Assembly (NCBI GenBank): GCA_021738505.1 | Contig: JAIPBW010000011.1 | Location: 1 to 56,110, forward strand | DNA from: Bacteroidales bacterium | Lineage (GTDB): Bacteria > Bacteroidota > Bacteroidia > Bacteroidales > PWNQ01 | DNA length: 56,110 nt | Direction of reading: 5' to 3' | Shown here: positions 37,268 through 45,840 of the stretch, piece by piece | Position numbering within the stretch: the stretch's first letter is position 1 | Layout of the letters: each line of letters begins with the position of its first letter | The notes under the pieces: model-generated | Database searches by the model: none | The model's input: only the letters and a program-made list of their open reading frames with translations | What the model was told of the DNA's origin: nothing | Program-made: the position numbers and the translations under genes

Positions 37268-37675
37268 ATGGTACTAATTAATCCAAATTACAGACATGGA
37301 TTCCCTACAAGGGAAGGTCCTTATTTTCACCGAGATGAAGAAAGCAACCAATGCCAATGCTTGCCGGCTGCAAACTTGTTAAAATATGACGATCGGGCTG
37401 AAATTCATCTTTTTGCCCCCGGTAGAACAAAAGAAGATTTTTCTATCCGCTTGGATAATGATGTCTTAACGATCAGTTCCGATGCCAAATCCGAAGACCA
37501 GGGAGAATATATTCAACAAGAATTTGTTGCCGGAGAGTTTAGCAGGAATTTCCAAATTTCTGATTTGGTTGACAATGATAAAATTGAAGCAAGTTATGAA
37601 TCAGGAATCCTGAAAATTAAACTGCCATTCAAAGAAGAATCACAGCCTAAAAAACAGGATATCAAAGTTTCATAA
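37268..37675 (+). CDS. Small heat-shock protein (Hsp20/alpha-crystallin)
   Basis: Hsp20 proteins hold unfolding proteins in large oligomers. The 135-aa protein has a short N-terminal arm, an alpha-crystallin domain (about residues 38-124) with ISRSDAKS-like strands, and the end motif ESGILKIKLPF. A short C-terminal tail has an IKV motif in place of the usual I-x-I. It is flanked on both sides by strong terminators, so it is a single-gene unit with its own promoter. No heat-shock operator (CIRCE-like or ROSE-type) was seen. Confidence 0.93.
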   Translation: MVLINPNYRHGFPTREGPYFHRDEESNQCQCLPAANLLKYDDRAEIHLFAPGRTKEDFSIRLDNDVLTISSDAKSEDQGEYIQQEFVAGEFSRNFQISDLVDNDKIEASYESGILKIKLPFKEESQPKKQDIKVS

Positions 37676-37704
37676 ATCAACAATTTCTTTATCATAACTC
37701 TTCC

Positions 37705-37770
37705 GGGGAGTGCTTTTGTCTAATAATGATTTAATCAGTATTATCAAACCAAAAGCACTCCCCTTTTTTT
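37705..37770 (+). terminator. Intrinsic terminator of hsp20
   Basis: A perfect 14-base stem (GGGGAGTGCTTTTG at 37705-37718, complement at 37750-37763) is followed by seven Ts (37764-37770). The 31-base loop can itself form a small hairpin (ATAAT/ATTAT). Confidence 0.88.
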
Positions 37771-37777
37771 ATCTTTG
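37770..37777 (+). promoter_or_regulatory. -7 promoter box of the NlpC/P60 gene
   Basis: TATCTTTG (TAnnTTTG) begins at the last T of the hsp20 terminator tract, 19 bases before the ATG at 37797. This implies a very short leader. Confidence 0.55.
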
Positions 37778-37796
37778 CACGACCAAATGCAGAGCT

Positions 37797-38321
37797 ATGA
37801 AACGGTACACCCTCTTTCTTTTTTTATCGCTTATCTTAATTACATCCGGTTGTAACCTCTTTAGGCGTGCTCCCGGTGAGCCGCAACCAGAAACAAGTTC
37901 TGTCGATTATGACAGATATTCCAAGGCCTTTGGCTATGAACTGAGTGGCAACGAAAATCCCGAATTAATTAAAACTGTAGACTCCTGGTTAGGCGTACCC
38001 TATAAATACGGAGGCTGCTCAAAACACGGCACCGATTGCTCCTGTCTTATTCGCAACATCTTTCAGGATGTATATGGAATTGAGATTCCCCGCCGTTCAG
38101 AGGATATTGCCAATAAAGCAAAAAAAATCAGCAAGAATAAAGTCACTGCTGGTGATTTGTTTTTCTTCGAAATATCTGGGGATAAAGTTTCCCATGTAGG
38201 CCTGCACATCTCACAGGGGTATTTTGTGCATGCATCGTCATCCAACGGGGTAATGATCAACCATATAGAAGAAAACTATTATCGCAACAAATTTTCCTTC
38301 GCCGGAAGGATAGAAAAATAA
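37797..38321 (+). CDS. NlpC/P60 family lipoprotein endopeptidase
   Basis: A lipoprotein with a papain-like NlpC/P60 domain that probably cuts stem peptides of peptidoglycan. ATG 37797 (174 aa) starts a lipoprotein signal with Cys19 (LITSGC). The longer frame from 37710 runs back through the hsp20 terminator and is rejected. The catalytic residues are C81 (TDCSCL), H133 (SHVGLH) and a third polar residue H145 (FVHASS). An extra Cys at 83 replaces the usual Gly of DCSG. It is 9 bases upstream of the EamA transporter gene. Confidence 0.92.
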   Translation: MKRYTLFLFLSLILITSGCNLFRRAPGEPQPETSSVDYDRYSKAFGYELSGNENPELIKTVDSWLGVPYKYGGCSKHGTDCSCLIRNIFQDVYGIEIPRRSEDIANKAKKISKNKVTAGDLFFFEISGDKVSHVGLHISQGYFVHASSSNGVMINHIEENYYRNKFSFAGRIEK

Positions 38322-38330
38322 ACAACACGC

Positions 38331-39248
38331 ATGAATAAGAAATGGATTGCACACCTTACTTTATTCGGCACCAGTCTGCTCTTCGGAGCGAATTACTGGA
38401 TCGCCAAAGGGTTAATGCCGGATTATTTTCAACCGATGCAGATTATCTTTATGCGTGTATTAGGAGCCATGCTGTTGTTTTGGTTTTTGCAGCTATTCCT
38501 GCCCAAAGAAAAGGTAAAGACAAAAGACTTATTACTTATCGCTTTAAGTTCAGCTTTAGGTGTAGCTGTTAATCAAATGATGTTTTTTGAAGGCCTTAAT
38601 CTGACAACTCCGGTGGACACTTCCATTATACACTCTTCCAGCCCGTTACTGGTTTTAATGTTTGCCGCTATATTATCGCGCGAGAAACTGACTCTGATGA
38701 AGATAACCGGGATATTAATCGGAGCTTCCGGAGCTTTGCTACTGGTACTTTATGGAGAAGAAGCTTCCTTTAATTCCGAAACTTTTCGTGGTGATATTTT
38801 TATTTTAATCAACATCTCGGCTTACAGCATGTATCTCGTTCTTATCAAACCGGTTATGGCAAGATATAAACCCGTAACTGTAATGAAATGGGTCTTTTTC
38901 TTCGGTTTTTTATGTGTCTTACCTTTTACCGTATGGAAACTACCCGATATTCAATGGGCCGCGATTGACAGTTATGCCTGGTTTTCCCTGCTTTATGTGA
39001 TTATCGGAACCACTTTTCTGGCTTACTTGCTTACCATCAACGCATTACGTTATGTAGATGCATCCATTGCCGGGTTTTATATTTATCTGCAACCCGTAAT
39101 TGCTGCCATAATCGGGATCTGGCTCTTTGATGAAGTGCTTACGGCCCATAAGATTATTGCTGCACTGTTGGTTTTTACGGGAATCTATATTGTCAACAAA
39201 AAAACGGCTAAGTCACAAAGCAAACTTAAAGTCCCCAGGGATACTTGA
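38331..39248 (+). CDS. EamA/DMT family transporter
   Basis: This is a drug/metabolite-transporter superfamily permease of 305 aa with ten predicted membrane helices in two EamA halves (about residues 5-140 and 155-292). Typical motifs are seen, such as the helix-4-end stretch TPVDTSIIHSSSPLLV and the C-terminal FTGIYIVNKK. The substrate cannot be predicted. Members export amino acids or metabolites. It starts 9 bases after the NlpC/P60 stop, so the two genes are likely co-transcribed, though no functional link is known. Confidence 0.9.
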   Translation: MNKKWIAHLTLFGTSLLFGANYWIAKGLMPDYFQPMQIIFMRVLGAMLLFWFLQLFLPKEKVKTKDLLLIALSSALGVAVNQMMFFEGLNLTTPVDTSIIHSSSPLLVLMFAAILSREKLTLMKITGILIGASGALLLVLYGEEASFNSETFRGDIFILINISAYSMYLVLIKPVMARYKPVTVMKWVFFFGFLCVLPFTVWKLPDIQWAAIDSYAWFSLLYVIIGTTFLAYLLTINALRYVDASIAGFYIYLQPVIAAIIGIWLFDEVLTAHKIIAALLVFTGIYIVNKKTAKSQSKLKVPRDT

Positions 39249-39254
39249 TTTTTA

Positions 39255-39262
39255 TATCTTTG
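39255..39262 (+). promoter_or_regulatory. -7 promoter box of yicC-gmk-nadD
   Basis: TATCTTTG (TAnnTTTG) lies 31 bases before the yicC ATG. Confidence 0.5.
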
Positions 39263-39293
39263 TCATTTACATTTATACAAATATCAAAATTAT

Positions 39294-40169
39294 ATGTTAC
39301 GATCCATGACAGGCTATGGAAAGTCAACTGTTGAAACAGATGAGCTTAATATTTCCGTAGAGATTAAAACAGTAAACAGCAAGCAAATGGATTTAAATTG
39401 CCGTTTGCCTTTTGAATATAACCCAAAAGAACCTGAAATCCGTTCTCTGGTCAGCCGCTCTATTCAGCGGGGTAAAGTTTTTGTCGGGATAACCAAAGAA
39501 TCGACAGCAGAACAGTCCGGACATTCCATCAATCAGGATTTGGCTCTAAACTATCACAAAGAGCTGAAGGAGCTGAAGGAGAAAATGAACCAAAAAGCCG
39601 AACCCGACTATTTGCTGTCAATTATGCGGATGCCTGATATCCTGAAAACAGATGAGCAGGAAATCAGTGATAAAGAATGGACGCTTTTGAAAAAGGCTAT
39701 TGAAGAAACGTTGGATAAAGTAGATGAATACCGCATTGAAGAAGGAAAAATACTGGAAAACGATTTTAAAGAAAGAATAAAGAATATTCAGCAATATCTG
39801 GACGATATTGACCCCTTTGAAAAGGAACGGCTGGAATTTGTAAAAGCCAAATTCAATAAAGAACTTTCGGATTTTATCAAAGAAAAAACAATTGATGAAA
39901 ACCGCTATGAACAGGAAGTGCTCTATTATCTGGATAAGCTTGACATTACGGAAGAGAAAGTTCGCTTAAAGCAACACTGCTCTTATTTTCTGGAAACCAT
40001 GGATGCCGGTATGGCAAACGGCAAAAAACTGAATTTTATAGCCCAGGAAATGGGACGCGAAATCAACACTACAGGTTCTAAAGCCAACCATGCGGAGATT
40101 CAAAAAATCGTTGTTAACATGAAAGACGAACTGGAGAAAATCAAAGAACAACTGGCGAATATTTTATAG
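39294..40169 (+). CDS. YicC family endoribonuclease
   Basis: YicC-type proteins are ring-shaped endoribonucleases affecting small-RNA stability in E. coli. The 291-aa protein has the N-terminal motif MLRSMTGYGKS and the C-terminal DUF1732 signature (RLKQHCSYF, GKKLNFIAQEMGREINTTGSKA). Length is normal. It is 2 bases upstream of gmk; the yicC-gmk pairing is widespread in bacteria. The biochemical role here is by homology only. Confidence 0.95.
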   Translation: MLRSMTGYGKSTVETDELNISVEIKTVNSKQMDLNCRLPFEYNPKEPEIRSLVSRSIQRGKVFVGITKESTAEQSGHSINQDLALNYHKELKELKEKMNQKAEPDYLLSIMRMPDILKTDEQEISDKEWTLLKKAIEETLDKVDEYRIEEGKILENDFKERIKNIQQYLDDIDPFEKERLEFVKAKFNKELSDFIKEKTIDENRYEQEVLYYLDKLDITEEKVRLKQHCSYFLETMDAGMANGKKLNFIAQEMGREINTTGSKANHAEIQKIVVNMKDELEKIKEQLANIL

Positions 40170-40171
40170 CT

Positions 40172-40753
40172 ATGGAAGGTAAATTAATCATTTTTTCAGC
40201 TCCTTCCGGTGCCGGAAAAACTACTATTGTTCACCGGGTACTGGAAAAATTCAATAATATCGAATTTTCCATCTCGGCAACAACACGGCAGCCCAGGTCC
40301 GGTGAAAAGCACGGAGAAGATTATTATTTTTTGAGTGTTCCGGACTTCAAACGCCGCATCATTAAAAATGAATTTATTGAATACGAAGCTGTTTATCAAA
40401 ACCAATTCTACGGAACTCTGAAATCAGAACTTGAGCGTATTTGGAAAAAAGGAAAGCATGTTATTTTTGATGTGGACGTTCAGGGCGGACTAAACATCAA
40501 AAAGCAATACCCCAAAAAAGCGTTGGCCATTTTTATTATGCCTCCCGGCCTGGAGATTTTAGAAAAGAGACTCTTAAGCAGAGCAAAAGATGATGAACGA
40601 AGCATAAAAGAACGGTTAAATAAAGCAAGGCTCGAACTAACATACGCGCATGACTTTGACAAGGTCATTGTAAACGAAGACCTTGATGAAGCTGTCAACG
40701 AAGCTATTCAAATTATCAATAACTTTTTAAACTCCAATGGATCAGATAAATAA
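40172..40753 (+). CDS. gmk: Guanylate kinase
   Basis: Gmk phosphorylates GMP to GDP. The 193-aa protein has the P-loop SAPSGAGKTT (residues 9-18), the GMP-binding segment ISATTRQPRSGEKHGEDYYF and the VDVQGG motif. The lid region includes SRAKDDERSIKERL. Length is normal. It sits between yicC (2-base gap) and nadD, which overlaps its 3' end by 17 bases, so the three are one operon of nucleotide/cofactor metabolism. Confidence 0.97.
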   Translation: MEGKLIIFSAPSGAGKTTIVHRVLEKFNNIEFSISATTRQPRSGEKHGEDYYFLSVPDFKRRIIKNEFIEYEAVYQNQFYGTLKSELERIWKKGKHVIFDVDVQGGLNIKKQYPKKALAIFIMPPGLEILEKRLLSRAKDDERSIKERLNKARLELTYAHDFDKVIVNEDLDEAVNEAIQIINNFLNSNGSDK

Positions 40754-41324
40754 AAAAACCGGTCTCTTTTTCGGTTCATTCAATCCGATACATATTGGCC
40801 ATCTGATTGTGGCCAGCCAGATGGTTGAAAATTCAGACCTGGACCAGATATGGTTTGTTGTCACACCCCAAAATCCGCTAAAGAAAAAGAAAACCCTGCT
40901 CAAGAACCATCACCGTTTGAATCTGGTAAAAGAAGCTATTGATGACGATGAACGTTTCAGAGCTACTGATGTGGAATTTCATCTGCCCCAGCCAAATTAT
41001 ACAATCCATACCCTCACTGTGTTAACAGAGAAATATCCGGAACGCGAATTTGCCCTGATTATGGGAACGGATAATCTGGCCACATTGCATAAATGGAAAA
41101 ATTATCAAGAGCTTTTAGACCAATATAAGCTCTATGTCTATCCAAGACCCGGCTTCCAACCCGGAGAGTTTGCCAGTCACACTAATGTACACCTGGTAGA
41201 AGCTCCGCAAATTGAAATCTCCGCCAGTATGATACGAGACGCCATACATCAAAAGAAGGACCTGCGCTATCTGCTGCCCGTTAAAGTATTGAGATACATT
41301 GAAGACATGATGTTCTATCAATAA
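40737..41324 (+). CDS. nadD: Nicotinate-nucleotide adenylyltransferase
   Basis: NadD adds AMP to nicotinate mononucleotide in NAD synthesis. The 195-aa protein has the nucleotidyltransferase motif GSFNPIHIGH (residues 13-22), MGTDNLATLHKWK in the middle and the ISASMIR motif (ISSTxxR type) near the C-terminus. The ATG is inside gmk, overlapping by 17 bases, which indicates coupled translation. Alternative starts would lose the first strand. Confidence 0.95.
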   Translation: MDQINKKTGLFFGSFNPIHIGHLIVASQMVENSDLDQIWFVVTPQNPLKKKKTLLKNHHRLNLVKEAIDDDERFRATDVEFHLPQPNYTIHTLTVLTEKYPEREFALIMGTDNLATLHKWKNYQELLDQYKLYVYPRPGFQPGEFASHTNVHLVEAPQIEISASMIRDAIHQKKDLRYLLPVKVLRYIEDMMFYQ

Positions 41325-41383
41325 ACAAATGGCCTGCCCATTTTCCGAAAATCAGTGGAACCACTTCGCAAACATAACGGTTC

Positions 41384-41391
41384 TAAATTTG
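41384..41391 (+). promoter_or_regulatory. -7 promoter box of the DksA-like gene
   Basis: TAAATTTG (TAnnTTTG) lies 71 bases before the ATG at 41463. Confidence 0.4.
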
Positions 41392-41462
41392 TATAATCCC
41401 ATATCCGGTGTATACAATTAAAATTAACCTACATCAAAATCTAAAATTCAATAATAAAACCT

Positions 41463-41801
41463 ATGACCGAAGACGATAAAAAACTTGTCATCAACAAATT
41501 GAAAAAAGAAAAGAAAAAAGTCGAAGACTTAATTGAAGAGTTGAAAGAGCAAACCCGGCCTATTGCCCCGGATTGCTCTATTGGTCGCGTCAGTCGTATG
41601 GATGCCATCAACAATAAGAGTGTGAATGAAGCGGCTTTAAGAAACGCAGAAGAAAAACTCCTGAAGATCAAACATACCCTGGATGGAGCAGAAGAAAAAG
41701 ATTTCGGATTGTGCCGGAATTGTAGTGAGCCAATTCCCGTTGGCCGCCTGATTGTGATGCCGGGCAGCAGCCTCTGCATAAAATGCGCCAACTCACAATA
41801 A
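41463..41801 (+). CDS. TraR/DksA family zinc-finger protein
   Basis: The 112-aa protein has an N-terminal coiled-coil pair (about residues 5-75) and a C4 zinc finger C84-x2-C87-x17-C105-x2-C108. DksA/TraR proteins insert into the RNA polymerase secondary channel and tune transcription with ppGpp. The coiled-coil tip here reads RPIAPDCSIGRVSRMDAIN and lacks the DxxDxA motif needed for classical DksA activity. It may bind polymerase differently. It is a single gene with its own -7 box. Confidence 0.9.
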   Translation: MTEDDKKLVINKLKKEKKKVEDLIEELKEQTRPIAPDCSIGRVSRMDAINNKSVNEAALRNAEEKLLKIKHTLDGAEEKDFGLCRNCSEPIPVGRLIVMPGSSLCIKCANSQ

Positions 41802-41992
41802 ACTCACATATTCTGCTTGCTGCTTTTCCATATCATTTATCCCTGTTTAGATTAGCCCTCCTCTATAAAAACACCTTTTCTCTGCAGAAAAAAGTTTATT
41901 TAAAAGGCACCACAAGCTGAAACATCTTACACTAAACTATTTTGCAAAAAATTTTCTTATTGTGATTTTACAAACAGATCATAAAAAATTCT

Positions 41993-42000
41993 TAGTTTTG
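41993..42000 (+). promoter_or_regulatory. -7 promoter box of glutamine synthetase
   Basis: TAGTTTTG (TAnnTTTG) lies 45 bases before the ATG. No NtrC- or GlnR-type operator was recognised in the 244-base gap. Confidence 0.45.
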
Positions 42001-42045
42001 ACAACTTTGCTTTTTTTTTAAATATAAACCTTAAAACAAACATAT

Positions 42046-43548
42046 ATGAGAAAAGATATTGAAATGACGGCTCATCCCATAGAAGAGTATTTAGAGAAGC
42101 CTTCTGCAGAATTTACCAAATCAGACTTGATCCGGTATGTTGAAGATAATTTTGTGGAAATGCTTAATCTGCGTTATGTCGGAGGAGATGGCCGGTTAAA
42201 AAGCTTAAATTTCGCCATACAATCCAAAGAACATCTAAACCAGATATTGACTTCCGGAGAACGCGTAGACGGCTCCAGCCTTTTTCATCATGTTGAAGCA
42301 GGTTCTTCCGACCTTTACGTCGTTCCGAGATATAAAACCGCTTTTGTCAATCCGTTTAGTGAAATCCCTACTATTGACATTCTTTGTTCTTATTTTGATA
42401 AGGACGGCAATTTATTGTCCAATGCTCCGGAAAACATTCTGCGCAAGGCAAACCAAACGCTGAAAGAAAAAACAGGCTACGAATTTCATGCCATGGGTGA
42501 GTTGGAATATTACATCATCAAGGAAGAAGATGAGCTGTTCCCGGCTGAAGACCAGAGAGGATATCACGAAATGTATCCTTTCAATAAATCAGAGCATTTT
42601 CGTTCCGAGGCACTGAATTTGATTGCCTATTGTGGAGGAAAAGTTAAATATGGGCATTCGGAGGTCGGAAACTTTCGTAAAGATGGTCTGGAATATGAGC
42701 AGAATGAAATTGAATTTCTCCCTCTTGATGCAGAAACAGCTGCCGATCAGCTGATCATAGCCAAGTGGATTTTACGTGTTCTGGCTTATGAATATGGAGT
42801 TACACTCACTTTTGCTCCCAAGATTACAGCAGGAAAAGCAGGCAGTGGTATGCATGTTCACACAAAAATTGTGAAAGATGGCAAAAGCGTGATGACACAA
42901 AACGGCAAGTTAAGCGATATCGCAAAAAAAGCGATTGCCGGGTATTTGGATCTTGCCGGTTCGCTAACTGCCTTTGGTAACACGATTCCCACTTCATACC
43001 TGCGCCTTGTTCCTCATCAGGAAGCACCTACAAACATTTGCTGGGGTGACAGAAACCGCTCTGTGCTTGTGCGTGTTCCTTTGGGCTGGACAGAAGGGAT
43101 AAACATGGCTCAGAAAGTAAATCCTTTGGAAAAAGATGAAACATTGGATCATAGTGAAAAACAAACAGTGGAATTCCGGGCCCCCGATGGCTCCGCTGAC
43201 ATTTACCTGTTAATCGCAGGACTTACCGTTGCTGCACGCCACGGACTGGAAATGGAAAACAGCCTCGAATTTGCCAAAAAAACTTATGTAAACGTTAACA
43301 TCTTTGAAGACGAACATAAATGCAAACAAGAAGAGCTTGATGGACTGCCAACATCATGTATGGAATCTGCCGATCGCCTGGAAAAAGACAAAGAAGCCTA
43401 CACTAAATATGGTGTGTTTCCCGCCAACATGATCGACAGCATGGAAGAAGAACTCAGATCATACAAAGATGGTAATCTCCGGAAAGAAATTGAAAATGAC
43501 GAAGAAAAAACCATGGAGCTGGTCAGGAAATTCATCCACTGCGCATAG
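42046..43548 (+). CDS. glnA: Glutamine synthetase (about 500-aa, GSI-like)
   Basis: This enzyme makes glutamine from glutamate, ammonia and ATP. The 500-aa protein has a beta-grasp N-domain, the metal/substrate residues E152 and E154 (GELEYY), E221 (QNEIEF), GSGMHVH (266-272) and the NRS motif (337-339) in GDRNRSVLVRVPLG. The C-terminal region contains VEFRAPDGS. It is not the about 700-aa GSIII common in Bacteroides. The adenylylation loop NLYDLP of enteric GSI is absent, so control by GlnE is unlikely. A start at codon 7 is possible. It converges on cvpA. Confidence 0.93.
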   Translation: MRKDIEMTAHPIEEYLEKPSAEFTKSDLIRYVEDNFVEMLNLRYVGGDGRLKSLNFAIQSKEHLNQILTSGERVDGSSLFHHVEAGSSDLYVVPRYKTAFVNPFSEIPTIDILCSYFDKDGNLLSNAPENILRKANQTLKEKTGYEFHAMGELEYYIIKEEDELFPAEDQRGYHEMYPFNKSEHFRSEALNLIAYCGGKVKYGHSEVGNFRKDGLEYEQNEIEFLPLDAETAADQLIIAKWILRVLAYEYGVTLTFAPKITAGKAGSGMHVHTKIVKDGKSVMTQNGKLSDIAKKAIAGYLDLAGSLTAFGNTIPTSYLRLVPHQEAPTNICWGDRNRSVLVRVPLGWTEGINMAQKVNPLEKDETLDHSEKQTVEFRAPDGSADIYLLIAGLTVAARHGLEMENSLEFAKKTYVNVNIFEDEHKCKQEELDGLPTSCMESADRLEKDKEAYTKYGVFPANMIDSMEEELRSYKDGNLRKEIENDEEKTMELVRKFIHCA

Positions 43549-43585
43549 ACAAAATAAGCAGAATAAAAGTGTTTTTTATATTTCT

Positions 43586-43620
43586 AAGGGGCTGTTTTCA
43601 CACAGTCCCTTTTATATTTC
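43586..43620 (+). terminator. Terminator of glutamine synthetase
   Basis: A 10-base stem (arms 43586-43595 and 43602-43611, one G-U pair) with a 6-base loop is followed by a T-rich stretch. It ends directly against the cvpA stop codon on the other strand (43612), so the converging transcripts meet here. Confidence 0.7.
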
Positions 43621-44184
43621 TTTACTTTTTGCGTCTTCTGGGGCTTTTTTATCCTCATCCCCTTTTAACGAGTCGAGTCCCTTATCTTGCCAATCCAGGT
43701 CTTTTACTACGGGCATAATAACGTAAACCAGAGAAGAAACAGGCTCATAAAGCAGTGACTTTTCTTTGGTCTCTTTTGATATCAGATTATCTGAAACATC
43801 TACAGTGTGAAGGATGTAAAATAACCCGCTTAATACCAATGAGACCTTCAGGATTCCGAAAGCAGCACCGGCAATTTTATTGAAAAGTCCCAGCATCACG
43901 ATTTTTACCACAGACTCCACAATACGCCCTACAAGGTGCGTAGCAATTACAACCAATATAAATGTTAAAGCAAAAGATATGATATGTAAATATTCCGATT
44001 GAAAATTGAGTTCTTCGGTAAGAAATTGTGCTGTATAATCCGAAAAATGAGCAGCAGCAAAAATCCCCAGAATTAAAGCCGCCAGCGAGGCCAGTTCTAT
44101 CACAAAACCTTTGGAAAAACCTTTGTAAGCAAACCAGATAATCGGTATTATTAAGATGATATCCAGATAAGTAATGTTATCCAT
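43612..44184 (-). CDS. CvpA family membrane protein
   Basis: A 190-aa protein with four predicted membrane helices (about residues 4-22, 27-48, 62-88 and 102-125) and a soluble acidic/basic tail. It matches the CvpA family (first helix with a short GFSKGF turn, then IVESVVKIVMLGLFNKIAGAAFG). CvpA is named for colicin V production and is linked to envelope homeostasis, but its molecular role is unknown. It is 7 bases downstream of the MlaF-like ATPase gene and likely shares its transcript. Confidence 0.9.
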   Translation of the reverse strand: MDNITYLDIILIIPIIWFAYKGFSKGFVIELASLAALILGIFAAAHFSDYTAQFLTEELNFQSEYLHIISFALTFILVVIATHLVGRIVESVVKIVMLGLFNKIAGAAFGILKVSLVLSGLFYILHTVDVSDNLISKETKEKSLLYEPVSSLVYVIMPVVKDLDWQDKGLDSLKGDEDKKAPEDAKSKEI

Positions 44185-44191
44185 AATGTAG

Positions 44192-44938
44192 CTATCCTTT
44201 TAACCTTTTGGCCATTTCAGTTACATATACAAAATCATTGATCGTTTTATTATTTGTTGTAAGGATCTCATCTTTATTTCCTTTCCAGGCAATTTCCCCT
44301 TTGTTGATAAAAATAATCTGATCCCCCATGCTCAGGACCGAATTCATATCATGGGTATTGATTATGGTTGTCATTTCAAAATCTCTTGTCAACTCATCGA
44401 TCAACTCATCGATCATCACAGAAGTTCTCGGGTCCAAACCGGAATTGGGCTCATCACAAAAAAGATACTTCGGATTCATAGAAATAGCACGTGCTATAGC
44501 CACACGTTTTTGCATTCCGCCACTAAGCTCATCGGGATATAAATGATTCACATTATTTAAGTTAACGCGCTCCAGACAAAAATTAACTCTGTCCTGTCTT
44601 TCTTTGTAGGTCCATTTAGTAAACATTGTTAACGGGAACATCACATTCTCCTCCACATTCATGGAATCAAATAATGCTCCGCCCTGAAAAAGCATTCCGA
44701 TTTCTCTTCTGAGTTCCTTCCGCTGTTTGAAACTCATTTTGTTGAAGTTGCGGTCATCATAAAATATATTCCCCTTATCAACTTCCAATAACCCGACAAT
44801 ACATTTCATCATCACAGTTTTCCCTGATCCACTTTGCCCGATAATAAGGTTATTTTGCCCTTTTTTAAAGGTTGCAGACACATCATTGAGAACATTTGTC
44901 CCCTGAAAAGATTTTGATATATTTTCGGCTTTTATCAT
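44192..44938 (-). CDS. MlaF-type ABC transporter ATPase
   Basis: This is the ATPase of a phospholipid-trafficking ABC system (Mla/Ttg2/YrbF family). The 248-aa protein has Walker A GQSGSGKT (residues 34-41), signature LSGGMQKRVAIARA (near 138) and Walker B YLFCDEPNSGLDP (near 158). The E-P-N variant after Walker B is typical of this family. Its start overlaps the permease stop by 4 bases (ATGA). The usual substrate-binding MCE protein (MlaD) is not adjacent. Confidence 0.94.
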   Translation of the reverse strand: MIKAENISKSFQGTNVLNDVSATFKKGQNNLIIGQSGSGKTVMMKCIVGLLEVDKGNIFYDDRNFNKMSFKQRKELRREIGMLFQGGALFDSMNVEENVMFPLTMFTKWTYKERQDRVNFCLERVNLNNVNHLYPDELSGGMQKRVAIARAISMNPKYLFCDEPNSGLDPRTSVMIDELIDELTRDFEMTTIINTHDMNSVLSMGDQIIFINKGEIAWKGNKDEILTTNNKTINDFVYVTEMAKRLKG

Positions 44939-45675
44939 GTTAGCATCAGTTGGGTGAGAATCAAGTTAGCAAATATGATCAGTATGCTGGAGCTTACAAC
45001 AGCGCGTGTACTGGCATGTCCGACTTCAATGGACCCCCCTTTGACGAAATATCCGTAATAGGACGATACACTGGTGATAATAAATGCAAAAATAACAGTT
45101 TTAAACAGTGCATAAAAGATATCATACAGATGGAAAAAGGATTTTATTCCAAAGACATACATCTCCCCGGTTAGCGCTCCGCTAGCCAGAGCTCCCAGCC
45201 ATCCGCCAAAAATACCCACAGCCATACTCAGGGTGATTAAAAACGGATTGATCAACATGGCAGCAAGCACTTTGGGAGCGACTAACAAACTAGCCGGGTT
45301 AACACCCATGATCTCCATGGCATCAATCTGCTCGGAAATACGCATACTTCCTATTTCTGAAGATATACTGGAGCCTACTTTTCCGGCCAGAATAACACTA
45401 ATGATCGTAGGTGAAAATTCCAGTATGATGGATTGCCGGGTAGTTAGGCCAACAGCATAATCCGGTATCCAGGGGCTTTCCATGTTAAAGGCCGCCTGAA
45501 GAGCAACTACAGCTCCAACAAAGACGGAAATAATCAAAACAATCCCCAGAGAACTTACTCCAAGCTTGTCTATTTCATTTAAAACACGCCGCCAAAAAAC
45601 TTTTTGACGATCCGGTTTTTTGAACGCTCGTTTTATTAATAAAGCATAACGCCCCAAATGATAGAGTGGTCCCAT
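44935..45675 (-). CDS. MlaE-type ABC transporter permease
   Basis: The 246-aa MlaE/YrbE family permease has about five to six membrane helices and the signature IGSMRISEQIDAMEIMGVNP (residues about 120-140). This is the conserved EQ-loop-like segment that contacts the MlaF ATPase. The system moves phospholipids between inner and outer membranes to keep outer-leaflet asymmetry. It is first in a minus-strand operon MlaE-MlaF-CvpA. The promoter is not evident. Confidence 0.94.
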   Translation of the reverse strand: MGPLYHLGRYALLIKRAFKKPDRQKVFWRRVLNEIDKLGVSSLGIVLIISVFVGAVVALQAAFNMESPWIPDYAVGLTTRQSIILEFSPTIISVILAGKVGSSISSEIGSMRISEQIDAMEIMGVNPASLLVAPKVLAAMLINPFLITLSMAVGIFGGWLGALASGALTGEMYVFGIKSFFHLYDIFYALFKTVIFAFIITSVSSYYGYFVKGGSIEVGHASTRAVVSSSILIIFANLILTQLMLT

Positions 45676-45765
45676 AGTTGTGTTATTGTTTTGCTAAATT
45701 AATACATATTTATAAAACAAAATTGTTTTTTGTCATTCAAATAATAAAAAACAAAAAATAGTTTT

Positions 45766-45773
45766 TACCTTTG
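45766..45773 (+). promoter_or_regulatory. -7 promoter box of the small lipoprotein gene
   Basis: TACCTTTG (TAnnTTTG) lies 67 bases before the ATG at 45841. Confidence 0.5.
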
Positions 45774-45840
45774 TAAAGACTATCATATAGATATGAGCAC
45801 ATTTTATAGACAATTATCAGATACTTAAACAAGAAGATTT

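Noticed and set aside
37710..37796. Longer NlpC/P60 frame starting at 37710
   Set aside because: It runs through the hsp20 terminator. The lipoprotein signal starts at ATG 37797, right after a -7 box.
41463..41801. Classical DksA
   Set aside because: The four-Cys finger fits the family, but the DxxDxA tip motif is absent, so I use only the family name.
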